Assembly (NCBI RefSeq): GCF_026262505.1
Contig: NC_067207.1
Span: forward strand, 14,290,082-14,354,081
From: Trichomonas vaginalis G3
Taxonomy: Eukaryota; Parabasalia; Trichomonadida; Trichomonadidae
Direction of reading: 5' to 3'
DNA: 64,000 bases
The position numbers were made by a program, and so were the translations under genes. Position 1 is the first letter of the stretch; every line of letters begins with the position of its first letter. This document shows, in pieces, positions 10,170 through 21,090 of this stretch. Under the pieces are notes generated by a model. That model saw only the letters and a list, made by a program, of their open reading frames with translations. It was not told the DNA's origin and did not search any database.

Positions 10170-10904
10170 ATGAATATCCCAGCTTCAGAATCAGAAGTTC
10201 AAAAATCTCATGAAGAAAGATATAAAAATTACTTTTTGGAATCAACACAAAATTTATTAGATGGTGATATTGACGAAACACTTTCAGAAGAAGGTACTAA
10301 ATTTATTCATAAACATAAGTTACAATTTATTGACGATGGAGATTATCCATGTATATTACTTTCACCTCCTCTTGATTCTGAAAAATTCAAAAAAGCACTG
10401 AAAAATGTAACATATGCAACAAATACGATTAAGAAAGAAGACCATGATATTTACACAAATTATTATTTAAATAAATGTACAGGTGTTGATAAAGTTTTTG
10501 ATTTGTTAGATAAAATATCAAAAGAAACAATTGGTACATATAAAATTTTATGCGATTGTGGTTTCATTATTGAAGATACCAATAATGTTTCATATGAAAG
10601 AACAGCACCGAAGGAAGACGAAGTTGAAAGGTCTATACCATTCGTTATTAAGAACATAAAAGATATGAAAACTTATAAACATTATATTTATTCATTTATT
10701 TCAGAAAAAATGGAAGCAACCCATAAAACATCATCTCATCATTTTATAGCTATTCATACATTCCTTTTCAAAGTTGTGAAATTAAATAAGACAGGAATTA
10801 GATTTAATGTATCAGGGTACGCATTCTTGAGTAAATTAAAATGTATTCGTCACGTCGCAGATGATAAAAATTTATGTGTTCTTAATTCATTTTATGGACT
10901 TTAG
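10170..10904 (+). CDS. Unassigned ORF upstream of the polymerase, 244 aa
   Basis: The ORF starts MNIPASESEVQKSHEERYKN and reads into the polymerase region. It contains a long mixed alpha/beta segment with a KCTGVDKVFDLLDKISKET stretch and ends soon after a cysteine (DDKNLCVLNS). Polinton polymerases often have a long N-terminal region before the exonuclease, so this may belong to the polymerase gene rather than being a separate gene. No catalytic motif is visible. Confidence 0.5.
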   Translation: MNIPASESEVQKSHEERYKNYFLESTQNLLDGDIDETLSEEGTKFIHKHKLQFIDDGDYPCILLSPPLDSEKFKKALKNVTYATNTIKKEDHDIYTNYYLNKCTGVDKVFDLLDKISKETIGTYKILCDCGFIIEDTNNVSYERTAPKEDEVERSIPFVIKNIKDMKTYKHYIYSFISEKMEATHKTSSHHFIAIHTFLFKVVKLNKTGIRFNVSGYAFLSKLKCIRHVADDKNLCVLNSFYGL

Positions 10905-10909
10905 CCCTG

Positions 10910-10922
10910 GACTCTCTGAGTC
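10910..10922. repeat. GC-rich mini-hairpin
   Basis: GACTC-TCT-GAGTC forms a five-base-pair stem with a three-base loop. It is flanked on both sides by the direct repeat GGACTTTA (10897-10904 and 10925-10932). Confidence 0.65.
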
Positions 10923-11721
10923 TCGGACTTTAAAAAAAATAAACTTTATTTTTATTTATTTTTTAATTTTTTATTCTTACATAAATGAACAAAAACGGAA
11001 CAGCTAAAATGAATGATAATCAAATTAGAGCAGAAGGTAGAAGGTTATTTAAACGCTTCTATAACATTCCTGATGGTGTTAATCCTAAAACTCGTAGAAG
11101 CTATTTAAATGAAGCAATAGATGCATATGAAGGGTTTGACATTTCATCAGAAAGTGAGAGGTTAGCAAGAATGTTAAACGTTAATATTGATTTTTATTAT
11201 TGTGACCCTCAACCAGAAGACGTAGACATAAATAAGGTAGACTTTCCATTAGTGGAATCAATAATGATAGATCCAGAATTTGAAACAGTAAATATTTTAT
11301 TAACACAGAGTCCATGTGGAAAACTTCACGCTGACAGAATTACAGACGTTGAAGCACTCACAGGATATAAAGTTTGCCCCTTTTGCAAAGAAGAAGTATA
11401 TTCTATCCGTGATGATCCAGAAAGGAAAAACCAAAGAAGATTTTTAAAACATTGTGAGAAATGTAAAGAAAATAATGGAAGATTAATTCAAGACGTTCAA
11501 TTGCAAAACACACAACAACCATATGCACCACATATCACGAAACAGAAGATATATCAATGGCTATTAGCACATAATTTGCAGGAATATTATAAACCAACAA
11601 GATATTATATTACTTTTGACTTCGAAACATTAGAGACTAAAGAAGAACTTCAACTTTCTGAATGTGCAACTTTGAACGCTTACTTAAAACCATTTATGGT
11701 ATCATCAACTGTCAAAATAAA

Positions 11722-11747
11722 GCCGCAAAGCGGCGAGGTCGTAGACC
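11722..11747. repeat. GC-rich double hairpin
   Basis: Two adjacent stem-loops: GCCGC-AAA-GCGGC (11722-11734) and GGTC-GTA-GACC (11737-11747), separated by two bases. Perfect stems with three-base loops in AT-rich sequence. Confidence 0.75.
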
Positions 11748-11880
11748 GTGATAAAACATTTACGAGGAATTTTTGCTTAACTTCGAGTGATTCGTTCATC
11801 TCTGATTGGATTGAGTTTTTATTTTCAACCTGTTCATTAGTTGCTAAATCAAATATTGAACAATATGAAGAATTAATGAA

Positions 11881-11915
11881 GCCGCAAACGGACCAAACGG
11901 CGGGGACTTTGTCCC
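11881..11915. repeat. GC-rich double hairpin
   Basis: A GCCG...CGGC arm (11881-11901) is followed by GGGAC-TTT-GTCCC (11903-11915). It has the same layout and GC richness as the site at 11722, about 160 bp away. Confidence 0.7.
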
Positions 11916-12725
11916 ATACATTAAATGAGAAACAAAAGGAAGCAATGAAAGAGCTTTTAGATGAAGAATTAATAAAGTGAATATCATAGGTTTTAATTCG
12001 GGAAAGTTTGATTTAAATTTAATTCTTCGTGATTTAAACACTGCAAAATGGAAAATAAAATCAATGCTGGGTTCATCTTCTCAATTTAAGCAAATCATTG
12101 TAAAGAAAACAAACTGTCCATATGAATTAAGATTTATTGACATCAGAAATTATATAGCGGGTGGAACATTAGACCAATTCACTCAAGATTTCGGAAACAA
12201 TAAATCACGTGTTAAATCCTTTTTCCCTTATCAATTCATCACATGGGAGAATTACGAAGAAGAATTATATAAAGTGGAACCATTCACTCAAGATTCATTT
12301 TATTCAGCATTAACTCAAGAAACTATATCCGATTCAGATTATCAAATATATCTCAATGATGCTAAAAATTTTGAGAATAGATTAGAATATTTTATTCATT
12401 ATTGCAATAAAGACGTTGAAATTATGATTGACCCAATTGATAAAATTATTGAAGAAACATTTGTTTATAAAATTGACATGCTTCATAATCTTTCTTTATC
12501 ATCGAATGCATCAATGATTCGTTACGCGTTAGCATATAAGAACTTCAATCCTAACGAAACATATCCAGAAGAAGAAAATGTGGAATCAAGTTTTGAATTA
12601 ACAAAAAAGTATTGGAAATATAAAATTGATTCATATAAGAAACAAGATGAAAAAGCAGAAAGGATACTAAAAACAATGTTTCAATGAATGACTATCAATA
12701 CTATCACGATTTAATCCTTTCATCT

Positions 12726-12860
12726 AAATGCAAAATGTGTGGTAAAGCGTTTACATATGCTAATAAACCAACATTGGATAGAATCGATAATGAAAAACCA
12801 CATACCAAAGAAAATTGTCAGTTAATGTGTTGTTATTGCAATGTCGTAAAATCAAATAAA
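12726..12860 (+). other. HNH-like zinc finger within the polymerase region
   Basis: A C-x2-C pair (CKMCGKAF) is followed by TLDRID and then NCQLMCCYCNVVKS, the arrangement of four-cysteine HNH endonucleases (CxxC...hDHI/RID...N...CxxCN). It lies between exo III and motif A of the polymerase. It could be a nuclease, a homing-type insertion or a structural zinc knuckle. Cleavage activity is not shown. Confidence 0.65.
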
Positions 12861-14589
12861 GATGAAGATGTTCAACGTTTAAGAATCAATTTAAGAAATT
12901 ATGCATTAAAAAATAATTTACCAATGACTTTAGATTCAGTTGAAGCTTATCACATTCTCCGTAATGGAATTACTGGTGGTCTATCAAATGTTCAACATCG
13001 TGTTAATCTTAAAGGAATCACGCACATTAATAAACTTTCATATAATCCAGAAACTAAAACTGTATCAAATGAGGACACCACCAACATTATGACTCATTTC
13101 GTTGGTGTTGACTTTAATTCATTATATCCTTCATCATTTTCATCTAATCCTCATGATTTCATTCAATATACTGACCATAAAATGTATATGCCGGGAAGAT
13201 TGAATGGTGTTATCATTTGTGATACAGCAACAAAGAAAGCAAAAGCACTGGGAATAATTAAAAGAAAAATACTTTATTCGTGGCTGAAGTAAAGGGTCAC
13301 ATTGATGAAAAATACATTAATGATTACATAAACTTTTTACCGATAATAAGAAACTTAGATATTATCACAGATGAAAAAACAATTGGCAGTTTTATGTATA
13401 ATTACATGAAATCAAACAATCTACCAGTTGACCAGAAACAGAGGAAATTAACTCAGTTAGCATCAACACACAACCAATATCAACCATTTTCTTCTTATTA
13501 TCTTTGGTATCTAATAGACAGATTTCATTTTATCATTGATGATATTCAATCAATTTTAACATTTACGAAAAACACTTGCTTTAATGAATTTGCGAACGAA
13601 TTTATGAACGAAAGACAAAAGGCTGAATTAGAAGGAAATAAAGGAAAAAGTTTATTTTGCAAGATTTCACTTAATGGATCATATGGTTACGATGCAATGA
13701 ATACACAAAATTACGCAAAGACTAAAATAATGAATGCACAGAAGGCACGCGTTGCATGTATGTCAAATAAGTTTAAAAACATAAGAGAAATAGGTGAAGA
13801 TACGTATCAAGTGATGCTTAAAGATAGATTTTATAGATGTGATACATGTTTACAAGAGGCATTCTTCACTTTAGATAACGCAAAATACTGGTATTTGGTT
13901 TTCATTTATGATTTTATGTATAAATGCATGAATGTTAATCGTTTTCATTTCATTGAAGGTGATACTGATTCATCTTATTGGGCAATCGCTGGCGACCCAA
14001 ATCTTCCTAACACTCAAGCATTTCAAGCAATTGTTACGATAAACAATTTTATGATAAAAACATTTACAAATTCGCACCTTTTGATTTCTTTGTTTTGATG
14101 AGAAATTTAAACCTAAATTAAAGAATAAAGCTGAAGAAAAAGCACATGAGAAGAAGTTATTGGGTTTAGCAATTGAGAAACAAGGCGATAACATGGTTGC
14201 TTTATGCCCCAAGTGTTATACATCATTCAACGGTTCAATTGATGGAAGTGATTTTAAAAAGATTGCACAAAAAATGAAAGGTGTTAGTTTACGACAAAAT
14301 AAACAATTAACACCTAAAAATTATTTGGATATAATAAATGATAAAGTGATATTTGATGGTCAGAATATTAATTTACAACTTAAAAATGGTCAATGACTCG
14401 CTTAACAATTGGTAAGACTGCATTAACAGGAGCACACACTAAGGCTGTATGTTGTTGAAAAATGGATGTTGTATGCCATTTATTTAATAAAATGCCACAG
14501 AAGAGACAAAAGGAACCGTTAATGATGTTTTTGATACTATGATTCAAAGAGGTGGGCACCCTTAAAACATTTATTTTATTTTTATATAA

Positions 14590-16136
14590 ATGGATAACTC
14601 AGATTTAGAAAATTTAATTGATGATTTAGTACTTAATCAAAAATTTCTTAATTATTATGATTTAAAAGCATATCTCCAAAAATATAATAATAATATAACG
14701 GGTGATGATATGGAATATTATTATCCATATTATAAAAATGAAATTTTGAAATATCATAATAAAATAATTTCTGAAATTAAAGACAAAATTAAAAATAATG
14801 AATATTCAAAGGGAAAAACTAAATCACAACTTAAACAATTGAAAGATTTCAAAAATAAAGTATTAACAGAAGAAGATATTGATGAATTATATAAATTATA
14901 TAATCCTGAGCCGCAAAAGCAAAAGGAGCAAAAACAAAAGGTGCAAAACACCCAGGTCCTTCAGACCATAAATGATGCACAAGCTTTAATTTATGATTCA
15001 TTAGTTAAACCATATTCAGCCCGACTTTTAAATGAAGATCAACTTTTGGAATTCATCCTTCAACATAAACTCGAAGCGGGAAAGTATATTAAACCTTTAT
15101 ATACAGCATATTTAAAACAAATGAATAGAATACATCCAGAATTAATGAAGAAGGAATGAATTCCAAAACTTCATCATCCAAAATCAAAGCAGATAAAATT
15201 AAACCACTTGCAACACCAAAACCTCTAACGACAGTACCTGCAACACCAAAACCTCCTCCTCCTTCAGTTAATCCTTCATCATTCACTTTATTATATCCAT
15301 TTCAAACATTAAAGAAGCAAAAAGATTTTAAAAAGGATTTCAAGATATTAAATAAACCAATTGACCCGAAAATTCAACCGTTAAAGGAAAAAATTTAGTC
15401 CCTTCATTTGCTCCATATCCATATTCATACGAAATCGATCATCTGGAATATTCAAAAGGAAACGTTACTTATTTATTTGCCATTAACATTAACACTAGAT
15501 ATTTACATTGCATTCCGGTGAAAGGGAAGACAGAACAGGAAACAAGAAGAGCTATTCAATACTTACTAGATCATGAAAGAGTAGATAATATAAGGGGTGA
15601 TGGTGATAAAGGATTTCAGGCAGCTATGACTCATTATTTCCCACAAATTAATTTTTACTTTTCATCCTCTCCATATACGTTTCATAATAAAATAGTTGAT
15701 GCGGTAATGAGAACTCTTAGAGATGCGTTAGGGGTTAACGGTCAGATATACTGGGATGGAAATCATGACTCCATCATACAGCAGTTAGTATATTATTACA
15801 ATAATACATGGCATAGAACAATAAACAGGAAACCGGTGGAAATGAAAAATGATATTTCAAAAGAATGGGAATATATTAGAAAGCAAATGGAAAGGTTAAA
15901 TGATGTTAAACGTGAACAAATTAATTCGGGGCTCATGAATTTTAAACAAGGGATAAAGTTTTAATTCATCTCGATTATGGAAAAACTGATAAATCAATGA
16001 CAAAAAGAAGACGAAGATTTGACACAATAGCTGAATTTGTTAGATATATTAACGGCAATGCATTAGTTGAGGTTAACAATAAATTAATAGAAATTCCGAT
16101 TTATTTTATTACTCCATTATATTTAAATAATATTTA
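14590..16136 (+). pseudogene. Polinton integrase (retroviral-type, broken)
   Basis: This region carries the DDE integrase that inserts Polintons. It has a lysine/glutamine-rich N-terminal part, then core segments EIDHLEYSKGNVTYLFAINI (about 15440), IRGDGDKGF (about 15590) and HNKIVDAVMRTLRDAL (about 15685), and YYNNTWHRTINRKPVEM near the end of the core, a common stretch in integrases. A basic tail (MTKRRRRFDTIAEFV) ends near 16136. It reads the same way as the polymerase. It is a fossil with about three breaks. Confidence 0.8.
14940..14967. repeat. GC-rich double hairpin
   Basis: GGTG-CAAAA-CACC (14940-14952) is followed by GGTC-CTTCA-GACC (14955-14967). The loops are longer than at the other sites, so it may be an older member. 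Confidence 0.5.
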
Positions 16137-16229
16137 ATTTTTTTATTTCGTAAGAAATGAGTGACAACGAAGCATCCAAGAGTCCAGACGATGAATAAAA
16201 AAGAAACTAAACAGAATTAAATCAAAAAT

Positions 16230-16427
16230 ATGCTATTACAAAAGAAGCCACAATGCGGTGGGGTTGAAAACGATCAAGAGAGGAAAGAAATAATCGAAAA
16301 ATTAGAAACTTACCGTTCAATCCTTAAACTGAGTGAAGCAAAAATAAAAGAATTTAATAGAATAAATAAATTGGTTGGAAGAGATGAATTTAATAAAGAT
16401 GAATTTTTAAACTCTATCCAAATTTAA
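16230..16427 (+). CDS. Small helical ORF, 65 aa
   Basis: The ORF starts MLLQKKPQCGGVENDQERKE and continues as a charged, predicted helical stretch (IIEKLETYRSILKLSEAKIKEF). It converges on the opposite-strand ORF at 16424-16588, sharing four bases at the stops. No family is recognised and coding status is uncertain. Confidence 0.35.
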   Translation: MLLQKKPQCGGVENDQERKEIIEKLETYRSILKLSEAKIKEFNRINKLVGRDEFNKDEFLNSIQI

Positions 16428-16588
16428 TTTTTATTCCTCTTTGACAACATCTCTCTTTCCATCATTACTGCATAACCACATTTTCTCAATTTTAGTGGTT
16501 TGTTATTTTTAACATGTTCTTGCATCATTTTTATCATTTCCTCCCTTGTTATGATTCGTGGTAAATTTTGAGCTTGTGGGGTATTCAT
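16424..16588 (-). CDS. Small ORF, 54 aa
   Basis: It starts at the ATG at 16588 (MNTPQAQNLPRIITREEM) and continues as a basic segment (KPLKLRKCGYAVMMERE). Dense packing with its neighbour, as elsewhere in the element, favours a real gene. The function is unknown. Confidence 0.4.
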   Translation of the reverse strand: MNTPQAQNLPRIITREEMIKMMQEHVKNNKPLKLRKCGYAVMMEREMLSKRNKN

Positions 16589-16629
16589 TTATGATAAAAA
16601 TAAAAATTTGTTATCACTTATTTTATCGT

Positions 16630-16896
16630 TAATGTTTTTAGGTTATTCAATAATTATTTATTTTTGAAGAACTGAAGGTGTCACTATGTCACTCAGTGTC
16701 ACTCGGTTATTTAACTTCTCTGAAAAAATGAGACAACATGACATTTTGACAACATAGTGGGATTAATGAGGAAGGTAGTTATTATTTATTTTTGAAGAAC
16801 TGAAGGTGTCACTATGTCACTCAGTGTCACTCGGTTATTTAACTTCTCTGAAAAAATGAGACAACATGACATTTTGACAACATAGTGGGATTAATG
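16630..16896. repeat. Iteron-like tandem repeat, left of the helicase gene
   Basis: Two tandem units with a 128-bp period are present. Each holds three TGTCAC hexamers (first unit at 16679-16684, 16687-16692 and 16697-16702), followed by TTCTCTGAAAAAATGAGACAAC and a GACAACAT stretch. The same sequence occurs inverted at 19302-19622 on the other side of the helicase gene. Such clustered hexamers resemble origin iterons or transcription-factor sites. Confidence 0.8.
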
Positions 16897-16919
16897 CAAA
16901 AATAAATTCAAATCATACT

Positions 16920-19241
16920 TTATAAAGCTTCATTTACAGGTATTTCATCATCAGTAAATGATTCCTCATTATCGTTTGGTTCAACCTGTTTATATAATCC
17001 TTTCATTTCTTCTTTCAAAACATAATACCATGTCTGTTTACCATCTATTCTTCTCTGTTTCTTATCACATTTATCCTTAATACTCATTTGAAAATTCTTG
17101 TCTTTCATGTCTGATGGTTTGCAGAATAGAGCATTTTTACATGTCATACCTACACACAATTCATCATAATGTGTATTTATCCATACATCTAAAGGATTTG
17201 ATGATAATTCAATTAAATCTTGTTTGGCTTCAGTCATCGGTATGATTCGTACATTAAATGATGAAAGGTCATATTGCATAAAATATGTTAAAAGGTTATC
17301 ATAAAATTCCTTTGTGCATGAATCCATCAAATTCTTGAAGTAATCAAATTGACCCTTAAATTTACCATTAACTCTTAAAACCACATATCTTCTGTCTCCA
17401 ACTTCAATTTTGACAGGGTAGACGTTGTTAGTTACGAAAACAAAGTTTGCAACATTCTGAGCAGTTCTTCTGGGTTGATTCTTTTCATTAATTCTAATCT
17501 CATTATCCGTTATAATTGATTTCAAAGCGTTGAAGTTTGCGAGTCTGTCTTCACCTACATTCTTGAGTTCATTAAGTACAAGAAACATTTTATTCTCAAC
17601 TACTGAGTTGAAATAACCCGTTAGCTCACTTATTTCAGTAATGTTTTTACATGAATAACCAGCGAGAAGTTCAGAAATAATGTCTGTAAATCTGTTTTTA
17701 CCTGTTCCCTGAAGTCCTTTCAAAATAATTGCTGTTTCATTCTTGATTCCAGGATGTTGAATCATTGATGCAATCCAGCCGAAATATTTATACACTTCAT
17801 CGTTATTATCACAAATGGCTTCTTTAATGAAATTCATAAACATCTCAATTTTTGAGTAATCAGGCTTTTCAAGAATGTTGTATTTATAACCCTGAAACGT
17901 TGAGAAAACATCTGGGGAATCAGATTTAAAGCAAACACCCTTAACGGTTAATGAAGACAATTGATTTAGTAGTACATCCCATGCTGTTATGGTTTTACCT
18001 TCTTCTTTAAATAATTTAATCATTTTGAGTGACTCTTTCATGTTTGATTGAAGAACGAATGATATTTGATTCATTTTGTCGTGTATGTTGTAATCTTTTT
18101 GAATGAAATATTTGTTTCCACAATCTACAAAACGGATTACACGTGATAAATCCTCAATTACTTCAGAACTGTTTTTATACTGATGATTTTCAGCCTTGCG
18201 TCTAATATCTGTTATCAAAAACGAGTCATCAAGTTTGATATCAAATGTTATTTTTGGCTTACGTAATAAAGGCAAAACATATTCATCATAATATTCCTTT
18301 TGATATAGTTTTAGAATCTTCACCAAAACAAATGGAGAAGTCATTAAATGTGCATATCTACTACGTGCTTTTTCAAAATTACTTTTTGCATTTTCTGTTA
18401 AATTGCAGAAGTTATAAACGTTGTCGTATGCTTCATTAATTAAATGATTAGGTAACGAATTAATTGCTTGAAACAGTGTGAATAATGTAACTTCTTTTTC
18501 TAAATTCATATTTCCACCGTCATTATGTACTTCAAAATCACTAATACCATCAACTATGCTCTGGGCAAGTTTATCGTCAATGTTTACATTTTTGTTTTCA
18601 TTCATGATAGTCTTTATTTCTTCGTTCTTCTGTTCAACTCTTACCTTAATATTCAAATCATTTAATATATCATTCACTGTTCTGGTTAATGTTGAATCAT
18701 AACTTCCACGAATGAATGAGTATGTATTGATTGGTTCTGTTGCATTCTTGCGAACTCTTGAATCAGCCATAACCACTAAAGAACGCTTTGAATCATCAAT
18801 AGAAGTCATGATATCAATATCATAATCATTGCAGGAATAGCATTTAATCATTCTGTTCGAGGTTGAATAGAAGAAATTAGTGTTGCAATAAATGTGAAGA
18901 CCTCCTGAAGCGGTTTTAACGATAACATCTTTATCCGAAAGTTTTGATAAAATGTCTTTTCTAACTGTTTCTTTAAGTTCATCATTGTACGATTTATTGA
19001 TATCAACATCTATAATCGTTAAATTTGATATTTTATTTACTAATAAAGCCATACCAGTTTTCCTTCCTCTTCCTCCATCGTGTTTGAGGTAGTTATGTAA
19101 ATCAATCATGTTTTCACCAATTCTTTCGTTGAGGGTTTTAGTTTCTGCCACAACTAATTCCTCAGCTAATTCCTCAACTAATGAATCAATAACTTTTTCA
19201 TCAGAAACGATATAGTTGCTGTTGTTGTTTGTTGTTGTCAT
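16920..19241 (-). CDS. Prim-pol / superfamily 3 helicase fusion, 773 aa
   Basis: This is a whole gene for a probable replication primase-helicase. The N-terminal part has an archaeo-eukaryotic primase pattern: IIDVDI (D78-D80) and GGLHIYC (113-119), plus a C..C pair at 134-137. The C-terminal part is an SF3 helicase: Walker A GLQGTGK (509-515), Walker B-like FLVLNE (553-558) and motif C FVFVTNN (600-606), then a GDRRYVVL stretch typical of D5-type helicases. Classic Polintons rely on pPolB alone, whereas virophages carry this kind of protein. It reads leftward with the structural genes and is bracketed by inverted iteron-like repeats, which suggests origin binding. Confidence 0.85.
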   Translation of the reverse strand: MTTTNNNSNYIVSDEKVIDSLVEELAEELVVAETKTLNERIGENMIDLHNYLKHDGGRGRKTGMALLVNKISNLTIIDVDINKSYNDELKETVRKDILSKLSDKDVIVKTASGGLHIYCNTNFFYSTSNRMIKCYSCNDYDIDIMTSIDDSKRSLVVMADSRVRKNATEPINTYSFIRGSYDSTLTRTVNDILNDLNIKVRVEQKNEEIKTIMNENKNVNIDDKLAQSIVDGISDFEVHNDGGNMNLEKEVTLFTLFQAINSLPNHLINEAYDNVYNFCNLTENAKSNFEKARSRYAHLMTSPFVLVKILKLYQKEYYDEYVLPLLRKPKITFDIKLDDSFLITDIRRKAENHQYKNSSEVIEDLSRVIRFVDCGNKYFIQKDYNIHDKMNQISFVLQSNMKESLKMIKLFKEEGKTITAWDVLLNQLSSLTVKGVCFKSDSPDVFSTFQGYKYNILEKPDYSKIEMFMNFIKEAICDNNDEVYKYFGWIASMIQHPGIKNETAIILKGLQGTGKNRFTDIISELLAGYSCKNITEISELTGYFNSVVENKMFLVLNELKNVGEDRLANFNALKSIITDNEIRINEKNQPRRTAQNVANFVFVTNNVYPVKIEVGDRRYVVLRVNGKFKGQFDYFKNLMDSCTKEFYDNLLTYFMQYDLSSFNVRIIPMTEAKQDLIELSSNPLDVWINTHYDELCVGMTCKNALFCKPSDMKDKNFQMSIKDKCDKKQRRIDGKQTWYYVLKEEMKGLYKQVEPNDNEESFTDDEIPVNEAL

Positions 19242-19301
19242 TTATATAGGAATAAAAAAAATAAAAATAATTTTAAAACTAACTTTATTTTTGGGCTGCA
19301 T

Positions 19302-19622
19302 CATATTTCCAGTGATGTTGTCAAAATGTCATGTTGTCTCATTTTTTCAGAGAAGTTAAATAACCGAGTGACACTGAGTGACATAGTGACACCTTCAGTT
19401 CTTCAAAAATAATTAATTATTGAATAACCTAAAAACATTAACGTAAACATTAACAATAACACATATTTCCAGTGATGTTGTCAAAATGTCATGTTGTCTC
19501 ATTTTTTCAGAGAAGTTAAATAACCGAGTGACACTGAGTGACATAGTGACACCTTCAGTTCTTCAAAAATAATTAATTATTGAATAACCTAAAAACATTA
19601 ACGTAAACATTAACGTAAACAT
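19302..19622. repeat. Iteron-like tandem repeat, right of the helicase gene (inverted)
   Basis: Two tandem units of 160 bp begin at 19302 and 19462. They are in reverse orientation to the left block, so the hexamers read GTGACA, three per unit. Each unit ends in short AACATTAACGTA repeats. The core shared with the left block is more than 100 bp and nearly identical. Confidence 0.85.
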
Positions 19623-19690
19623 TTATTTCTGCAGTTCATCCACTACTTCATTACCTAATTAATTACAGACATAAAATATATTTAGTTCAT

Positions 19691-21067
19691 TCAATAAATG
19701 CGGTACCATGCGTAAACTGTCATAAATGGTGGCATGTATTCTTTACTTTGTCCCGTTGTTTGTGTATATCCTGAAACGTGATGTGTATGGTTTCCTTCTC
19801 CCTGAGTGTCGCTCCAGTAACAATTTATGGCAAACTTAACGTCATCTTTAACATCATATCCTTTACCTTTTGTCATTCCTGACCAATCCCAATATCTATG
19901 CTTATGCCAACCTGCTTGAGATGTGCTTAAATCTATGTAGTGACTGTGTGCAGGTAAATTTTCACCTGTAATCGTTTTACTTCCACCTATTTCCTTTGAA
20001 GAGTTTGCACAATACAAAAACCTGTCGACTATTTGTTCCCATGCACCAACACCAAGTACTACTTCTGGTCTGGTAGAGTTCATTGAAACATATAATGAGC
20101 CAACCGGGTAAATAAGATTCGGCAAAATTTGTTTAAGCACATTGAGTTCCTGTCTTAGATGCATAATACTATTGTCATTAGATATCAAAGTATCTACTAG
20201 ACTTGTTGCCGGTGGTATTGTTGGACCTTTACTTGGCAAGGTTGTGTTTAGTGTAATATCATCTGCTGTAAAAGTTGTAAAACTTGTATGTGTATGAGTC
20301 TTATCTGCCTTCTTCATTAACTCACTGTTGACATATTCCTTATCTGCCTTCTTCATTAATTCACTGTTGACATATTCCTTATCCGCTTTAAGGTCTAAAC
20401 ATCCTGAAACCCATCCTGTATCAGCTTTAGTTTTTAAAATCTTTGATGTCCATTCATGATACCATCCAACCATTTCTTTAATTTCATTATCTTTTTCATT
20501 GACATATTCCTTATCTGCCTTCTTCATTAATGCACTAGCCACAAGTCCCTTATCTGCTTTCTCCTCTAACTCACTAACCACATATTCCTTATCTGCTTTC
20601 TTCATTAATTCACTGTTGACATATTCCTTATCTGCCTTCTCCTCTAACTCACTAACCACATATTCCTTATCTGCTTTCTTCATTAATTCACTTACCACAT
20701 ATTCCTTATCTGCCTTCTTCATTATGTCATTTAGGAAACCTTTTATGAATTCCTCATTTAAATTAAATCTTCCAATCTTCAAAACTTTAGGAAATGCATT
20801 TAATGCGTAATATCTTTGTTCTTCTGGTGGAATTGATGTTATATCATCCGTTATTCCTTTAATTTTTGAATTCATAAATAAAATTTCTTTTATATTTGAT
20901 ATCACTGCACCACCTTGCAAACGAATTCGAAATGGTCATTTTTCAATACTATCTCCAAATCTCCATATTTCAACCTTTGCGTTTGTTCTGCCGTCTTTGA
21001 ATTATATGCATATGGCGTATGTAATGGTCTGTGCCTTAAGTTGCTGTGGTTGCTGTTGTTTAATCAT
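19691..21067 (-). pseudogene. Phage-like fibre with tail-collar tip (copy 2)
   Basis: The predicted protein has a conserved head (NSKIKGITDDITSIPPEEQR), a shaft of 13-residue KADKEYVNSEL repeats, a short spacer, and a distal domain starting IYPVGSLYVSMNSTRPE and containing WEQIVDRFLYC, ENLPAHSHY and the end motif YMPPFMTVYAWYRI. That order (YPVGS...W...RF..A...LP.H.H...MPPY..VY.W.R) is the signature of phage tail-collar/Gp10-like C-terminal domains. A virion attachment fibre is inferred. The head and shaft match copy 1, but the tip does not. It looks nearly whole, with about one break. Confidence 0.8.
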
Positions 21068-21090
21068 TTATTATGATTTAAAATAAATAT

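Larger units (their letters stand above)
10985..14396 (+). pseudogene. Protein-primed family B DNA polymerase of Polinton (broken)
   Basis: This is the replicative pPolB that marks Polintons. Recognisable in order are: a zinc-binding-like CPFCKEE...CEKC segment (about 11370-11465), exonuclease motif I (ITFDFETLET, about 11610), exo II (GFNSGKFDLNLI), exo III (YCNKDVEIM, about 12400), an HNH-like finger (about 12726-12860), polymerase motif A (VGVDFNSLYPSSF, about 13100), motif B (SLNGSYGYD, about 13670) and motif C (EGDTDSSYW, about 13955). A C-terminal CPKCY segment follows. It is a fossil with about five breaks. It reads with the integrase, away from the structural genes. Confidence 0.88.
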
